NCBI RefSeq assembly: GCF_018873765.1
Contig: NC_057921.1
Coordinates: 27,005,784-27,069,783, forward strand
Source: Telopea speciosissima
Lineage: Eukaryota; Streptophyta; Magnoliopsida; Proteales; Proteaceae
DNA: 64,000 nt
Direction: 5' to 3'
The translations under genes were made by a program, and so were the position numbers. Each line of letters begins with the position of its first letter. Positions within the stretch are counted from its first letter, which is position 1. Shown here piece by piece: positions 21,413-34,555 of this stretch. Below the pieces are notes generated by a model that was not told the DNA's origin, made no database searches, and saw only the letters and a program-made list of their open reading frames with translations.

Positions 21413-22513
21413 GTGGGTTATGGGTCCAAGATGATTTGTTTTAGGGTTAAATACGCATACCCCCTAAAATGGGCTATTTAAGTCCACCCCGTTAATTTTA
21501 GGCGATCTACAATTATACTCTTTCTAGGACTAAATTATCAAAATACCCATAAATTAAAAAACATAAGTCACCTTATCTGACCGGTAAAATACCCAAATCG
21601 CCCTCCCTGCAAAGCTGGAGCTCAACGGCGCCCCCTTCATCTTTTCCGATCTTTCAACTTGTTGGAGGCTTGGAGCTCAGGGGCGTTGCTTCTCACCGGA
21701 GACGACGATGACACAAGTAATCATCTTTCACATTACCCTCTCTCTCTCTCTCTCTCTCTCTCTTTTTCATATGTGAAACAGAAACTTGAAAATGGTATTG
21801 TGGCACCCCTCTCACCCCCCCTCTCTGGCTCGCTCGCTACTTACTAAATTCATAAGCCACCTTATCCGACCGTCTATAGCTTTCATCTCCGGCAATGACG
21901 TACGGACCGAATGGAATTGGTCACCAGAACTCTATCATGTCTGGCAGATATATCGGATTGTGATGAGCACATTTATGTGTGAAATCTTAGGGTATAAAGC
22001 ATGCATTTTACCACATTGAACAGAGTTACTCGGGTGCTTTCCTATACTTTTCAGATTTTTGGTCATTTTATGTTATTCTGGGCCTTCGGGAGCTGTATCT
22101 CCTAATCTACAGGTAGAGTCATCATATTTGTTTCCATGGCTGTAAAGAGGACTGAATTATGAGCAAGATGGACGTGACAAAATTTAAGTACGCATTCGTT
22201 TAGACTATCATGCAACTGATTACTCTTTATGGGCCAGAAAAGAATAATGGACCAAAAAGGAGGTGAAATGCAAGCCCGAGCCCAGAACCAAGGTGGATAG
22301 ACTTCTCCAAAGTGAGCCAATTAAAGCTGAACTAGCATGATACAAGTTGCCAACCATGACCAAGTGGGCTCTTCTCTCGTTGAGCTTTACTTTCAAGAAG
22401 ATCCTGCTTCCCGAATTATGATTGGATATTATTTTGGAGATTTGCTATTGGTGGAGATGTGTGGTGATGTGGCTTCATTAAATATTATTTTTCTACACAA
22501 ATGGGACTCACCT
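21413..22513. other. Intergenic, upstream of the host gene
   Basis: It contains a stretch starting near 21432 (TTAGGGTTAAATACGC) that resembles the end of a short DNA element, but no partner end was found. A TC microsatellite is at about 21738-21763. No gene recognised. Confidence 0.45.
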
Positions 22514-23124
22514 TAGGGATGTAAATGGATATTCGTAAATCCTTATTCGATTCGCGTTCGTATCCGCTTAGGAGAATCCGAATCTGTCCGAAACTAATCG
22601 GATACGAATATGATAATCCCCCTATCCGATCGATTATTATCCGATTCGGTTAGCAATCTGACGGTAATAAAATATCTGAAATATAACTTTGTGTTTGTCT
22701 ATCCTTTTAAGTTACCTTATTGGATTTTATTATCTTATTTTATAAATTTATAAGTTTAGATAATGTGATTCTTTTTCGAGCTTTGCTATTGGTTTATATA
22801 TATTGTTTTATGCAATGTGATACATAGAATTACATAATTATGAAAAAATCAAAAGTAAAAAATGTAAGAAAATCAAAGACTAAGAAGAGTAGAAGAAATG
22901 GTAGTTGCTAAACTCTCAAGTCTCAACCTTAACCCTCATCATAAAAACGGTAAATATATCAATGGATAGTCGAAAATTCGTATTCGATCCGTGTTCATAT
23001 CCATTTAGGAGAACCTGTATTCAAAAAATTACTATCCGGAAATTATCCGAATCCGTCTAAATATATTCGGATATGAATATGATAATGCCACTATCCGACC
23101 AAATTCGATCCGTTTATATCCCTA
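22514..23124. mobile_element. Non-autonomous hAT element (611 bp) with 8-bp target duplication
   Basis: Ends TAGGGATGTAAATGGAT and, on the other side, the complement of TAGGGATATAAACGGAT. The flanks 22506-22513 and 23125-23132 are both ACTCACCT. The subterminal regions repeat ATCCGA/TCGGAT motifs, the likely transposase-binding sites. No coding capacity. Confidence 0.93.
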
Positions 23125-23600
23125 ACTCACCTACATAGTCCAATAATTTTTGGTTTCAAGAGGGAGGAGATTCTTCTCTATTTTATCTCTCCTTATTTTC
23201 TTTCTTTCTTTTCTATCTCCCCTTTCTAATTCTTCTCTTCCTCTTTATTTCCTCTCTCCAAACCAAAACCAACCCCCACGTTTCATTCTTTTAAAAAAAA
23301 AATTACTTTTCTAAAATCGCTCCTCCCTCCCACGTTATCTCTCTCCCATATCTTTATTTATTTAATTTTTTTTTTCTTTTTTTATTTTATCTCCTCTTTT
23401 TCCGCCCTCTTTCCTAAAACCTCTCCATTTTTTTAATTCTACTACCGGCCAGTGAATATCCCCTTCTCTAATTAGATTTTCCCATTTTCTCTCTCTCTCT
23501 CTCTCTTATTTCTTATGTTCTATCTTATTTTTTTTCTCACCCACTCTCCACGTTTTTTTTAGAGCACCCAATCTCCACTATTTTTGAAGGACAATGTGGG
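23125..23600. other. Pyrimidine-rich intergenic sequence
   Basis: A long T/C-rich region with TC microsatellites (about 23490-23508). No gene recognised. The left edge of the Athila LTR must lie at or after this stretch. Confidence 0.4.
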
Positions 23601-24994
23601 GATTTAATAAATCCTTGAATGGAATCCTAGTCATCATTTTCTCTCTCCTCCAAATCTCCAAGGGTATTATAGGAATTTGACTATGGATGGATATCTTGTG
23701 GAGAATATTCTCATCCTTGGAAGGTTGAAAAGTCAAAGATTGGAGATGCCTTGATCACATTACTTGGAGAAAACACTGCAAAGAAAAGGAAACACAAGAA
23801 TTAAATTGAAAAGTCTACTTTTTAGAAAATAGCAGGTCTATTGGACTAAGCCTTGTACACCTCTTACTTTCTATTTTTTTCTTTTCCTTGGGATTCAAGC
23901 AAGTTGTAAAGGAAAAAGAGATGAGAGAATCAAATTTTGGGAGGATTCTCTCTACACTCCACGATTTTTAGAGGAAGGCTGTGGAGGCTTCCCTCCTCTT
24001 CTCTCTTCTTTCTCCTTCCCCTATAAATACCTAAGGGGTTGGGGTTTGTAAGGTGTTCAGTTCTTAATGAAAATTTTCTTCTTCTTCCTCTAATTTTTTG
24101 CTTTTAGTTTCTAATTTGATTTTATGAATTTGATTTCCATGGTTGTAATAATTTTATGCAAGTTTTAATTCAATTATTGTCTTCAATATGGTTGTAATCT
24201 CTTAATCTCTAGTTCCTAGTTTTTTTAAGCTTTCTAGTTCTAGGTTTCTAATTCTTGTGAGAAGACTTAGAGATTTGAAAGAAGAAGACATGCAAAGTTC
24301 ATTCAAGTTTTTCAAACTTCATCAACTATATCCATCCAATGCCTAATCAATTCATGCAATTACAAATTTAGTAGAAGGGAGTATTGGTTCAAAGTTCTTA
24401 TTTTTTTTCTTTCTCTTATTCTTAGTCTCTTATTTCTTCCATTCTTTTTATTTTGTTCTTACTCTCATCCCTTCTAATTCCTCCATTCTAGTAGGATTTT
24501 ATTTTTCCACTCTTTTTATTTTATTCTCATTCTCTACCTCTCTAATTCTTCCATGTTTTTGGGATTTTATATTTTATTCATCATCATACCTTATGTTAAG
24601 CTCTTAGTTTAATTATTTTTGTTTTATTTTTCAGATTTGGTATGTGCATTCAAGTGTGGTAGAGAAAGCCAATCAACTTCAATCCAGTTCAAGCAATAAT
24701 TCGTTAGTTTTATTTCTTTGATTTCTAGTTTTTGATTGTGTGGTTGTGGTGTGGTTGTGGTAATTTTAATTCCTCCAATTTCGTTAATCCGCGTTAGATG
24801 CATAGTAGGTTAGATGGATGTGTGTTAGGACGTAGATGTTTGTGAGTTAGGATTCGTTAGTTTAATTAAACATCTTAATTAATTTGGTTCACTTTGCGTT
24901 GCTTTTAAGTGAGTCAGACAGAGTGGCATACATCTCCTTGTGTTCGAACCATAGCTACGATTGACCCATATGCTTGCGGTATTATTTAAAATCA
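23600..24994 (+). repeat. Athila 5' LTR (left boundary approximate)
   Basis: The right end is set by AAAATCA about 10 bp before the primer-binding site. A TATA box lies at 24022-24029 with a run resembling a leader after it. No second LTR is in the window, so the start could not be confirmed. Confidence 0.6.
24022..24029 (+). promoter_or_regulatory. TATA box in the Athila LTR
   Basis: CTATAAATACC after a C/T-rich stretch. Transcription would start roughly 30 bp downstream, near 24050. Confidence 0.6.
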
Positions 24995-25004
24995 AATAAG
25001 TTTT

Positions 25005-25022
25005 TGGCGCCGTTGCTGGGGA
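25005..25022 (+). promoter_or_regulatory. Athila primer-binding site
   Basis: TGGCGCCGTTGCTGGGGA, the form typical of Athila elements (complementary to a tRNA-Asp 3' end in characterised members). A leader of about 570 bp without an ORF follows, up to gag. Confidence 0.88.
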
Positions 25023-25593
25023 GATAATTATTCACTTTATTTTTCTTATTTTTAAGTAAATCGAAGAGCTTTATTTTCTTTTTCTTTTTCCTTTACTTTT
25101 CAAAAAAAAAAAAAAAAAAAGAGAAAACCTCATCTTGTTCCTCTTCTGTTTCAAAGAATGTGCGTTCAATCTAAAATTTTTCATATGCCCAAACCCAGCC
25201 AATCTTGGTGTCCCTCATAGGGTTTAGTCACCTATGACGCTACCCCTTGATTCGTTTGGGTGGTTTGGATTGGCATGTGAATTATCTTTGGAGGTGATCA
25301 ACTTTGATAACAGGAAAGCAACATAGTGAGTGTTTTTGTTTGGAAATAAAAACGTATAGTAGCCCTCCACTCTACATCAGAATCCACTTGGAGTCGCACG
25401 TAGGTGGCTATTGAAGACTATACGGGTTCCCTTGCTGTCAACCTATATGGCAACCTTACAGCTTTAGAACCATTGTTTCAATCCTTGAGGGCAATGCACC
25501 AACTGTCTATTAAATTCCCTCATGTTTTTTTTAGTCCTTTTATTTTTCTTTAATTTCTCTAAAAAGAAAAGGGAAGACTTCTTATCTGTTTAG

Positions 25594-26592
25594 GTGGCTA
25601 CAGTGTGGACCCGTGATTCAACCAACCGTCTTATTAGAATACCACTTTCTCCACCACCTTTAACCATGGTTGACCAACCCCAACTCAAGACTCTTAAGGA
25701 TAGGTTTTTCCCTACCAGGGTTGCACAGCCTTCCTGCATCAGTCTACCAATTGCTACAGGAAATAATTATGAACTCAAGGCCAACTTCATTAGTATGTTG
25801 CCCCATTTCCATGGGATGACCAATGAAGATGCCTATGTCTTCCTTAGGGAATTTGAGGATTGTGTTCTGATTAAGATCCAAAATTTATCTGATGATGCAG
25901 TTAGACTTCGGTTTATTAGACTTCGGTTTATAACCTTTGTCCTGAAGGACCTTGCCAAGAAGTGGCTCTATGGACTGCCGACTAATTTCATTACTACATG
26001 GGATCAGTTTACAATTGTCTTCTTGAGAAAAATTTTTCTTCTTCACAAGACCAATAAACTCAAGAGTGACATATTTCAATTCAGGCAGAAACCACACGAG
26101 TCATTCTCTAGATTCATGGAAAGGGTCAAGGACCTCTTGTTAGATATGCCCTCACCACGGTATTGACTTATGGCAAATCTGCCAAATCATTTATGAGGGC
26201 ATTGACTTTCAGACCAAGCAACTTTTAGAGTCTATGTGTCCTACTGGCTTGACCTCTTTTACTGATGAGAATGAGGCCTAGACATTTTTGACCAATTTGG
26301 CTGATAAGACTAGGGAGTGGGAATCCACCCAAGAGGCTGAAAGACCACTAAGGGTTACCTCATTGATAGTGTACCAGCCAAGGAAGTCAAACTAGATAGT
26401 CTTATCAAAAGGTTGGAATCCATAATTCCTAAAGAGCCTATACCGATTAACTAAGTCAACCATGTCTCCATGTACAGTGGGTGCCATACACCTGGTTATC
26501 TTTTGGAGGAATACCCCAATACCTTTGTGGGTAATTCCAACACTGAGAATATAAGTGCTCTTTATCAAAATAATCCATATAGTAGCATTTAC
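25594..26592 (+). pseudogene. Athila gag, first part
   Basis: The open frame to 26166 carries Retrotrans_gag: LKDRFFPTRVAQPSCISLP, NFISMLPHFHGMTNEDAY, FVLKDLAKKWLYGLP, WDQFTIVFLRKIF, and SFSRFMERVKDLLL. A 15-bp tandem duplication near 25905-25935 (LRFIRLRFI) adds five residues in frame. After 26166 the frame shifts, and the capsid end (SMCPTGLTSFTDENEA) is read in other frames with stops. The gene is cut at 26592 by the nested element and resumes at 37570. Confidence 0.88.
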
Positions 26593-29578
26593 TGTTACAC
26601 CCGCACCCCAAATATTTCCTTATACCCCGGGGCAATCCAGACCTTACCCAAAGGGTAATGCCTTATGGCGATGGTCAACATTGGTGACCTTGAACTAAAA
26701 TTACCATAAAAAGAACCCCCTCGAAGACTTGGAAGTGTAGGCCAAAGCCCCACAACTTTCCTTGAAATTTGGACCATGACAGCAACACCGGAGTCACGAA
26801 CGGACTTACTCTTGCTGAATCCGCTCAAGGATCCGCCCGTGCTGTCATCAGCCTTTTTGGATTATTTTTCTGTGGGATCCACATGCCCATGTCCTAGACA
26901 CCCTAATTGACCCTTTGGACCATATGGACCCTTGCCCTCACCATTTCTTGGTTGAGTGGGCCATGAAAGTGGGCCCACAAGGCTTAACTTAGGTGAATAA
27001 TGGGTTTTATACACCCTGGCCTAAACCAAACAGACTTTAATGGACAATTGAGTCCTATGGACTTAGGGTGTACCCCAAACATGACCTAATGGACCTAATG
27101 GTTATACCTAAGGCCAAACAATCCCTAAGACCTAACTAGAACCCATTTAACGATCTAAGGGCTACTAAGTGGTTGAGGATACCTAAACCAAATACACCCT
27201 AAGGTCCATCTAACCCCTTAAAGGATAGGAGAACCCCTCTCTTTCACTTATCTCTCTCCCTCCCCCATAAACCGTGGAGGAGAAGAGACAAGAGAAGAAG
27301 GAGAAGAAGGAAAGAAGAAGGAGAAGTAGAAGTAGGAGAGGAATAGGAGCGGAAGGGAAGAAGGTGGAAGCCATGCAAAGATGGCTGGCTGCTCCACACC
27401 TCCTCCCAAGCTAGCCGGACCCAAGGGAGAAGAGAAAGAGGAGGAGAAGAGATGGAGAGAGTGGCTGGAAGAAGGAAGCTCACCAAGGTAAGCTCCCCAA
27501 ACCTAGCTCTCCCCCATTTCTCTTTGATTTTGATGATTCTTGAGCTAGGGCTAACCTAGGGTTCCATTTGGGACTCAAGGTGAAGTTCGGCCTTAGTTGG
27601 GAACTCTAATGATGCTGACCTAGGCGTCTAAGTGCTACATTTGCAGCCATGGCTAATGAATCCCTGGTTTGAACCTTGAATTCCTACCCTTGGATCAATG
27701 TGAGACCCAAACCATATAGGATCTTGGATCCTTGATGGTGAGCCTAGGATCTAGTGACCCTAGGAAGGCTTAGACACCTCTCCTATGACCCTCAGGTGCT
27801 AAGGAGCTCCAAGCTTTAAGCTGAAGCAAAAGCCCTCTGAAATCTCGAAAGAGATTATTGACGGACGAAAGACTGGATCCATCTATTATGCTACCGCCCG
27901 TTAGTTCGCCTAGTATAAACCCTATGTGTTGGCCTGAGCGGACGAAGGCACGGATTCACACTAGTTGCCTCCGCCCTAAGCCTGTTGCTCTCGGGTCTGT
28001 CTCAGGAATTGAACGAATGCAGGGGCGGACCCAAGAAGCACATCCACCCGTAGATTCGCTCCCTTTTAGGAGTGTCTCAGGTGTCAAACGGATGCACGAT
28101 CGGGTCTAAGTGAGATGTTCCGCTCGTGGATCCGTTCTCTCTGTTTTCACCTTTTGGCCTGAACGAAGTCAGGGGCAGATTCACCTCTACTAAGACCGCC
28201 CGTGAGTCCGCGCGTGCTGTCTTGGTTGAAATCTGATTTTAACCTTATGGGCCTAACATGGGACCCTTCTATGCATGCTTTAATGATTGTTTTTGTATTC
28301 CTAGGCTACCCAACTCGATGGTTGGAGGGAAGCCCAGGTGAGATTCATGTCAACCACACGAGGCGGCGCCCGTGTTGGGTGAGTAGGTTATGGGTGATTT
28401 GTTGGGTTTGAATATATAATTAATATGGAATCTTAAGCATGCTAGTATATATTTATAAGCATTGTGCGCATTGGATTATTATTCAAATGTGAATTGTTAT
28501 GAATGTTATAGCATGCTCACCATTCTATCGGGCTACGGTGTCGGGTGTGCCGGTACCGGAACCCCAATTTATTTAATTATGAAAACTACTGTATGACATC
28601 CTGATCTGTATGTGCCATGTCGTGTTGGTACCCGAGTACCATATGGAATGGGACGTTGATGCACCCAGAATACCTCTCTGGACGATAGGACCTGCATATA
28701 GTATATCTGTGGCTAGGATGCTTGTTCCCTTATGCTACGACCCTTGCCAACAGGGGTTTATGTGTTGGATAGTCTGAGCACCTGTGGTCTGTGGAGGTGG
28801 GAGAGGCCAGGACAGGGGTAGTGATGGCTATTGGGGTTTGCCACTGGGTGGTCATGATGGCTTCTACCAACGCAGGTCCCTTCGTGATAATTGAGGTTTC
28901 ACTGGGGCGATAGGATAAGTGACCCTCAGTGTCTCCTGAGTTATCATAGTAGCATATACTTGACCGATAGAATTGTGTGCTAGGTGGAAAATGAATCTAA
29001 CATTAGCATGCATCATTCTAGTTGATATTGATTGTATGGTGTATATGCATTCCCCTTTGCTCCCTCACTAGCTAGTGTAGCTAACCCCATTGTACAACCC
29101 CTTTTTAGTTGTTATGCAGGAGGTACTATTTAGATGAGCACTGTTGGATGCGAATCAAGTGGAGCCAGTGGCTGAGACTTGGATGTAGATGTACACCCAA
29201 GGATGGTGCTCTTGGGGCAATTATTTGTTATTTTATTATTTTCTGTCTTCATTCCACAATCATGTATAAACTATGTGTTTATTTATAGGGAGAGTAATGG
29301 ATGGTTACTTATGTTAGAATTGTAATATGTGTTATCATTAGAGAACCGATGCTCTATAATTTCACATGATTTAATTTAATTTCGCTTCCACTAACTCTGT
29401 ATCTAGAACAGTTTATTTCCTTTTGTACGTTCCTATCTATTATCAATACGTAATGACAGGGTGAACTGTGACTCGGGGCACTGTATCTGCGATCCTGGTA
29501 GGTGTTGGTATGATGTGGAATTGTCCCAGTCATACCCCTATGTGGCAAAATATTTTACATCGGGATAGAGGCGTGACA
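26593..29578 (+). repeat. 5' LTR of the nested element
   Basis: 2986 bp. In the first 150 bp, about 10 differences from the other LTR can be counted (roughly 93% identity). It contains a cluster of GAACGGAC/GTCCGCCC-like modules at about 27855-28215 and one at 26790-26845, a purine-rich stretch at 27280-27480, and a perfect palindrome CACTAGCTAGTG near 29067. Confidence 0.93.
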
Positions 29579-29581
29579 GAG

Positions 29582-29593
29582 TGGTATCAAAGC
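29582..29593 (+). promoter_or_regulatory. Primer-binding site of the nested element
   Basis: TGGTATCAAAGC, one base off the initiator tRNA-Met site, three bases after the LTR end. Confidence 0.85.
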
Positions 29594-30474
29594 ATGATGC
29601 TCTGCACCGACTACAGTCCAGTGTAACCTCTTAATTTACTCTCCATAAATAGATTCTAAACTAAAAATCTCAAGAACATAAAGTGTTGTATGTGGACACA
29701 GGGAGAAGACTGATTGAAATGAAAACAAGAACCTAGAAGGATAATAGGCAACATGGAACTTAGCACTTGAAAATATAGGTTGTTGAATGATAATTACGTA
29801 AATGCTTGGTTGAGTCCTAAGAAGATATTAGTTGGGTAAGTATATGCTATAATTCATCAACGATAATGAAATAAACATAATCAATCCACAATAATCCACA
29901 ATGATCTAAGCAAGAGAAAATTAAGTGGATATATATATAGGACTAATTATATATAGGACTAATTACAATTTCCATACTGTCCCAACTCTTCCGTGAAGTC
30001 AGTCAAGCCTTTCCCAACTTTGAACCTGTGATTTCATTCATTCCAACCTGAGCATGTGATTTTACCCTGTCAAATCATGCATACAAATTCAACCATTAAT
30101 TTGTTCCAAATTTCTGCTTGGGCATGACTGTGCCCATTCTAACCTCAAGCACAAGGTTTCAAGGATCCAACCCAAAGCACCTAATTTGTTCCACCCAAAT
30201 TAAGGGTACATCCATCCATTACAATAAAAGTTCTTGAAAGTTCACAAATGTTTACCAAACCATCTGATCAAAAGAAAGGAGAAAAAGGGATAACTAAAAT
30301 AAATGAGTAAAATAAAGGAGCTCCACAAAGATCCATCAAGGACCGGATAAACAAGAGCTGAATTAAAATAACTTCAGAGAACTGTTGGGGGAGAATTGAG
30401 CTAGGCATCTGCACCACCTCTACCACCGCGACCCAGGAAGGCATTGAGATCTTTCACCCCTCACTCGATGCTCT
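29594..30474. other. Internal leader of the nested element
   Basis: AT-rich, no ORF. The right part, from about 30400, is the 3' end of the antisense ORF (original C-terminus rich in Gly/Arg, now out of frame). Confidence 0.5.
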
Positions 30475-31554
30475 CTAGGCGTTGAGACTGATCAGAGAAT
30501 TGCTTCTTGACATCATTAAAGCCATCCGCCATCCGCCATCTGCCATCCTTAGGGTCAGTCGCCGAATAGCCATCATGATGTTGTTACCTCCCCCATGTGC
30601 ACTAGAAGTACCTACTGTAGAAGGCCCCGAGCCCATGAACTCCAGGTCATCATCACTGTCGCCCTCATCCTCCTCCCTGGCCCCTCTACCATCCCCGTAC
30701 TGCACCTGCTCTCCTGCACTGTCATAATCATAATATAAATTCATCTTCTGCAGCACATTGAACCCAATAGGTCCCTCAGTGCATGTTCCCTTGGGTTCAC
30801 GGTCAAGATCAACCCCAAGGAATAAGAAAATCCTGGTGATCAGTCGGCCATAGGGTAAAGTGTTGTTTCGGGCAGGATTCATCACCGTACGGGCCATGTG
30901 CTGCATGACCACGTGAGGTAGACAGCTAGGATGGCCAGTGTATAGAGAATGAGCCAGAACCGCATACATCAGAGGAGGAAGAGTGTTGTGAGCCTTGGAA
31001 GGAGCCAAATTAGTCCTGGCAATAAAGATCAGAACACGCTGTGAAGGAGGGAACTTGGAAAGATCTTCGTTCTCCTCGAACCTGTCATTGGAGAGAACCT
31101 TAAACAATTTCTGCCTCTCATCTGGAGAAAGACACTAGTCTGGATGATTGCCTGGAGGATAGTATACTCGCTCACCTTCTGAGGATACACTGAGAAGAAT
31201 CCCCAACTCTGTTGCAGTGAAACCAATGGTAACTCCCTTCACAAAGGAAGTCAGCTTATACTCATCATCTTCCTCCTTGGTCAGGACCAAATTTGCATAA
31301 AACTCTCTGATCAGTGTGGGATAGTAGAAGTCCGGTTGAATGAGCATGTTGGTCCATTGCAATCTCTCAAACCTAGCCCCCACCTTGTAAGCTAAAAGCT
31401 CCTCTACTGTGACATCTCTCTCTATAAGAATCCTCCTATTGAAGAGATGCTCCCTGTAGATCCCTTTGGTCTTTCCGGAACTGAATCAGTGTATATTATA
31501 GGCCGTAGGAATAGCTTGTACCATGGCCAGATTCCTCTTTCTCTTGGGACCCAT
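30475..31554 (-). pseudogene. Antisense plant-transposon-type ORF (FYANL domain) with two stops
   Basis: The frame opens at the ATG ending at 31554 with a basic, nuclear-signal-like MGPKRKRN. It is in one frame to 30475 except for two stops, IH-stop-FSS (about 31485) and HPD-stop-CLS (about 31134). The central LIREFYANLVL ... SFVKGVTIGFTATELGILL pattern, then LPPLMYAVLAHSLYTG and LITRIFLFLGVDL, match from memory the 'putative plant transposon protein' domain (PF20167-like) common in plant repeats. An acidic tail (EEDEGDSDDD) follows. A GGATGGC 7-bp repeat expansion near 30520-30545 shifts the last segment out of frame. The role is unknown. It lies wholly inside the LTR element, opposite to it. 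Confidence 0.75.
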
Positions 31555-32734
31555 GGTTAGAATCACCTACACATAAGGCATCAACAAAGAAGGACAGCAA
31601 ATGTAAGTTAAATTGAAATAATGACATCCGATTGGTAAATAAATTATAGGAATGGAATGTTTAAATGACATGGAAATGATGAGAAGGAAAGGTTATACGT
31701 GATGAGGAAAATCAAGATATACACATGTGAATGATGAAATACTGATACTATTGGAGATATATTGAGAAGAAAAGAAATAACATCAAATCATACATGAAGT
31801 CTACATGAGATCCCTAGTGTGCTTAGAGGTGAGCATTGAGGTCAACACAAGCAATGTGGGTGCTTTTGAATATTATATATTTCAACCAATGTCAAGTAAG
31901 CAAGATGTTGAATGAGATATCCCAATAAGAGACAAGAATTATTTGATAGAGACAAAGGGGATGAGCACCAAGAGTTTTTGCAATAATCCCAAAAATAAAT
32001 AATGCATAGAGGATACACCAAGTGAATGTTTTATTTGGAAGATAAAGGATGGATTTCAAGGATTTTGTCAACAATCATACAAGTAAGAGAGTATACTTGA
32101 AGATAAGACAATGAGATAATTCCGATGAGATTCTAGGGCACATAAAGAATTAAGCATAAACTTGAGGATTTCCCCAAAGCATTGAAGGATGGAGGTTTTA
32201 CCCTAATGTAAACCTAGAATTGCCCAAGTAGATTCAACTACACTTGACAACCATAGAAAATAATCTTCAAAATGCTTGCAAGGGCTTTAAAAATTATAAG
32301 ATATACAATGCACAAACAAGGAATCCGACCATATAGTGCCATTGATCGATTAGAGCTTGATTTACACCCAAAACCCTAGCCTAAAATCGATTTTAGGCAT
32401 GATCTTGGCATACATGGCCATGAAAGTGCAAACCAAATCAAATCCAATCACAACCTAGGCTTATCCATGCCCAATCCTAGAGAGAAAGGGAGGAGAATAT
32501 GAAGAGACTCAAGCCACAACTTCACCAATGAAAAGAAAGAAGAATGGAAAAGAGAAAGGAGAAGAGGAATCTTACCTTGAGAGTGTAGAGATAAACTTTG
32601 AGGTTTGAGATTGCAAGAAGTCCACCCAAGAGAGTACTAGGAAGCCAAACGAAGAACCCTGTAGAGCCCTCTCCCCTTACGATTGTGTTTCCCCTCTTTA
32701 GAGCCAAAAGTGAGTTTTAAAACTCGCGGCTCTG

Positions 32735-33045
32735 TTTTATTAAAATTCTGCGAACGGACGAATGAACGGAACCACTTATCGTGATTCTGCCCGTCAATCC
32801 GTCCCACTTAGAACTTGAAATTTTGGATTATTAGCCTGAGCGGATCAATGAGCGGATCCACATTCATAAGTCCGCACGTAGATATGTTCGATCCATTTCC
32901 TCTCAGCCTTTTGACCTTTTGAGAACGGACGAACGAACGGATTCACGTTCCGCATCCGCCCGTTAGTTTGCTCTCCCTATTTTCGCGGAGGAGCCACAAA
33001 CGGACCCAGAGTACTGAGACCGCTCGTGAGTCCGCCCGAGTTATT
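32735..33045. repeat. GAACGGAC / GTCCGCCC modules, internal cluster
   Basis: About three to four modules of roughly 90 bp, each with CGGACGAA-GAACGGA at one end and a CCGCCCGT or GTCCGC block at the other, so the ends are partly complementary. The same kind of module fills part of both LTRs (27855-28215 and 35835-36205). Confidence 0.65.
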
Positions 33046-34555
33046 TTAGAATTTTGAGCCCAAATTTTTGGAGACCTTTTGACCCCACCCATGTATGATG
33101 ATTGTGTGCCTATACCCTAGATTGGACACCCCTCTTGCTTGGCCCATGCATGATTATTGCTTGCCTTGAATATAAACTATGGTGTCTACATTCTTGGGCC
33201 TACATTGACCAGGCCAGCCAATAAGAGGGCAGGCATCAGTGTATGTTGTGACTCCCCTCCTATACGAGAGAAGGAGAGTTGCCTTGTGGATGCAAACCCT
33301 TAGATCCGTTAGTGAGTGAACCTAAACCTACGTGGTGTAGAAACCCTTATAGGGGTACATAGGATCCAACTCTTAGCTAGGCCTGGAGAAGGAAACATTA
33401 GGCTGGTTTGGACAGGTTTAGTCGTGTGAGCCATTAAGGCCACGTGTGTTGGGAGATCATTCATGACACCTTAAGCTAGTGACGACTCTATTTGTACTTT
33501 ACTTGGTTCATCCAAACCTTGTATAGACTCATAGAGGAAATCCTACACCGTGACTTGGTTTCCAAAGAGACCTAGTATACCATACATAGGACTACCCTTG
33601 TTCCTATGGATCAACTTAAGTTAGAGATATGTCCATAGGGATGTGAATGTAATTATTAAAATTATACCTATGACTGTTGTGAAAATAAATAAATAAATGT
33701 ATCTCTTTCACCCAGTGTGTGGTTAGATTAGTTCTCCTAAGCCACAAGTGTGACTTTGGATTGACTTTATCATGATAGTTAGTTGACCCATGACCATGGA
33801 CCATCAGACCTTAAGTTAATAGGGAATTAATTTATTAATGACAGGGTAGGTTAGTGATGGAACCTGCCTAAAGGTTTTGACTTAGCCTAACCATGAATGG
33901 ATTGTGTGGTTCTCAATAGAGGACCTAGTATGGACTTTTCCCCTGTGGGATAACTGGTGATAAGGTTAAAGATTGTGAAGGCTGGAACTGAAGGATGTAA
34001 CAAGATCTTTTCCAATGACAAATATGAAGGGAGTAATGGGTCGCCAATGCGTTCCCTCCGTACTGGGATTGACACATATGGAGGTCCCATCAATATTCCA
34101 AATCATTCTAAAGTTGGGTTAGGTAATGAGATAACCTGAAATGAAAGCATTTAGAATGTAAACCCTGTACTGGGAACTAGATAGGTTAAGCCCTGCAACC
34201 CAAGAGTAACCAGACTAGTGAAGGCCTGAGTGGTATCACTTGATGTGGAGGATCTAGAGAACTTTCTGCCCCTTATGACTTAGTTTAGTGTAGAAGACAA
34301 TGTGGTTATCTCTGGAATGTGATAACTACTGAGTCTTAACCCAGTAGAGCTTAGGGTTACTATGAACCACACCTCGGTGGGAATGTGACCATGTAAGGGA
34401 AGAAGTATAGAACCTGACCTGTTGTGTCAACTAGACACTACCTTACCTTGACCTGGCCTTGACTTAGCTCCAGTAGTGGGTATTTAGAGGTATTGTCGTT
34501 CAATAAGCTTTCACCCTTGAAGCCCGGGTTACCTCAAATTTCGAGGATGAAATTC

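Noticed and set aside
30475..31554. The FYANL ORF as an independent host gene
   Set aside because: It lies between the two LTRs of one element, has two stops, and its domain is known mainly from repeats.
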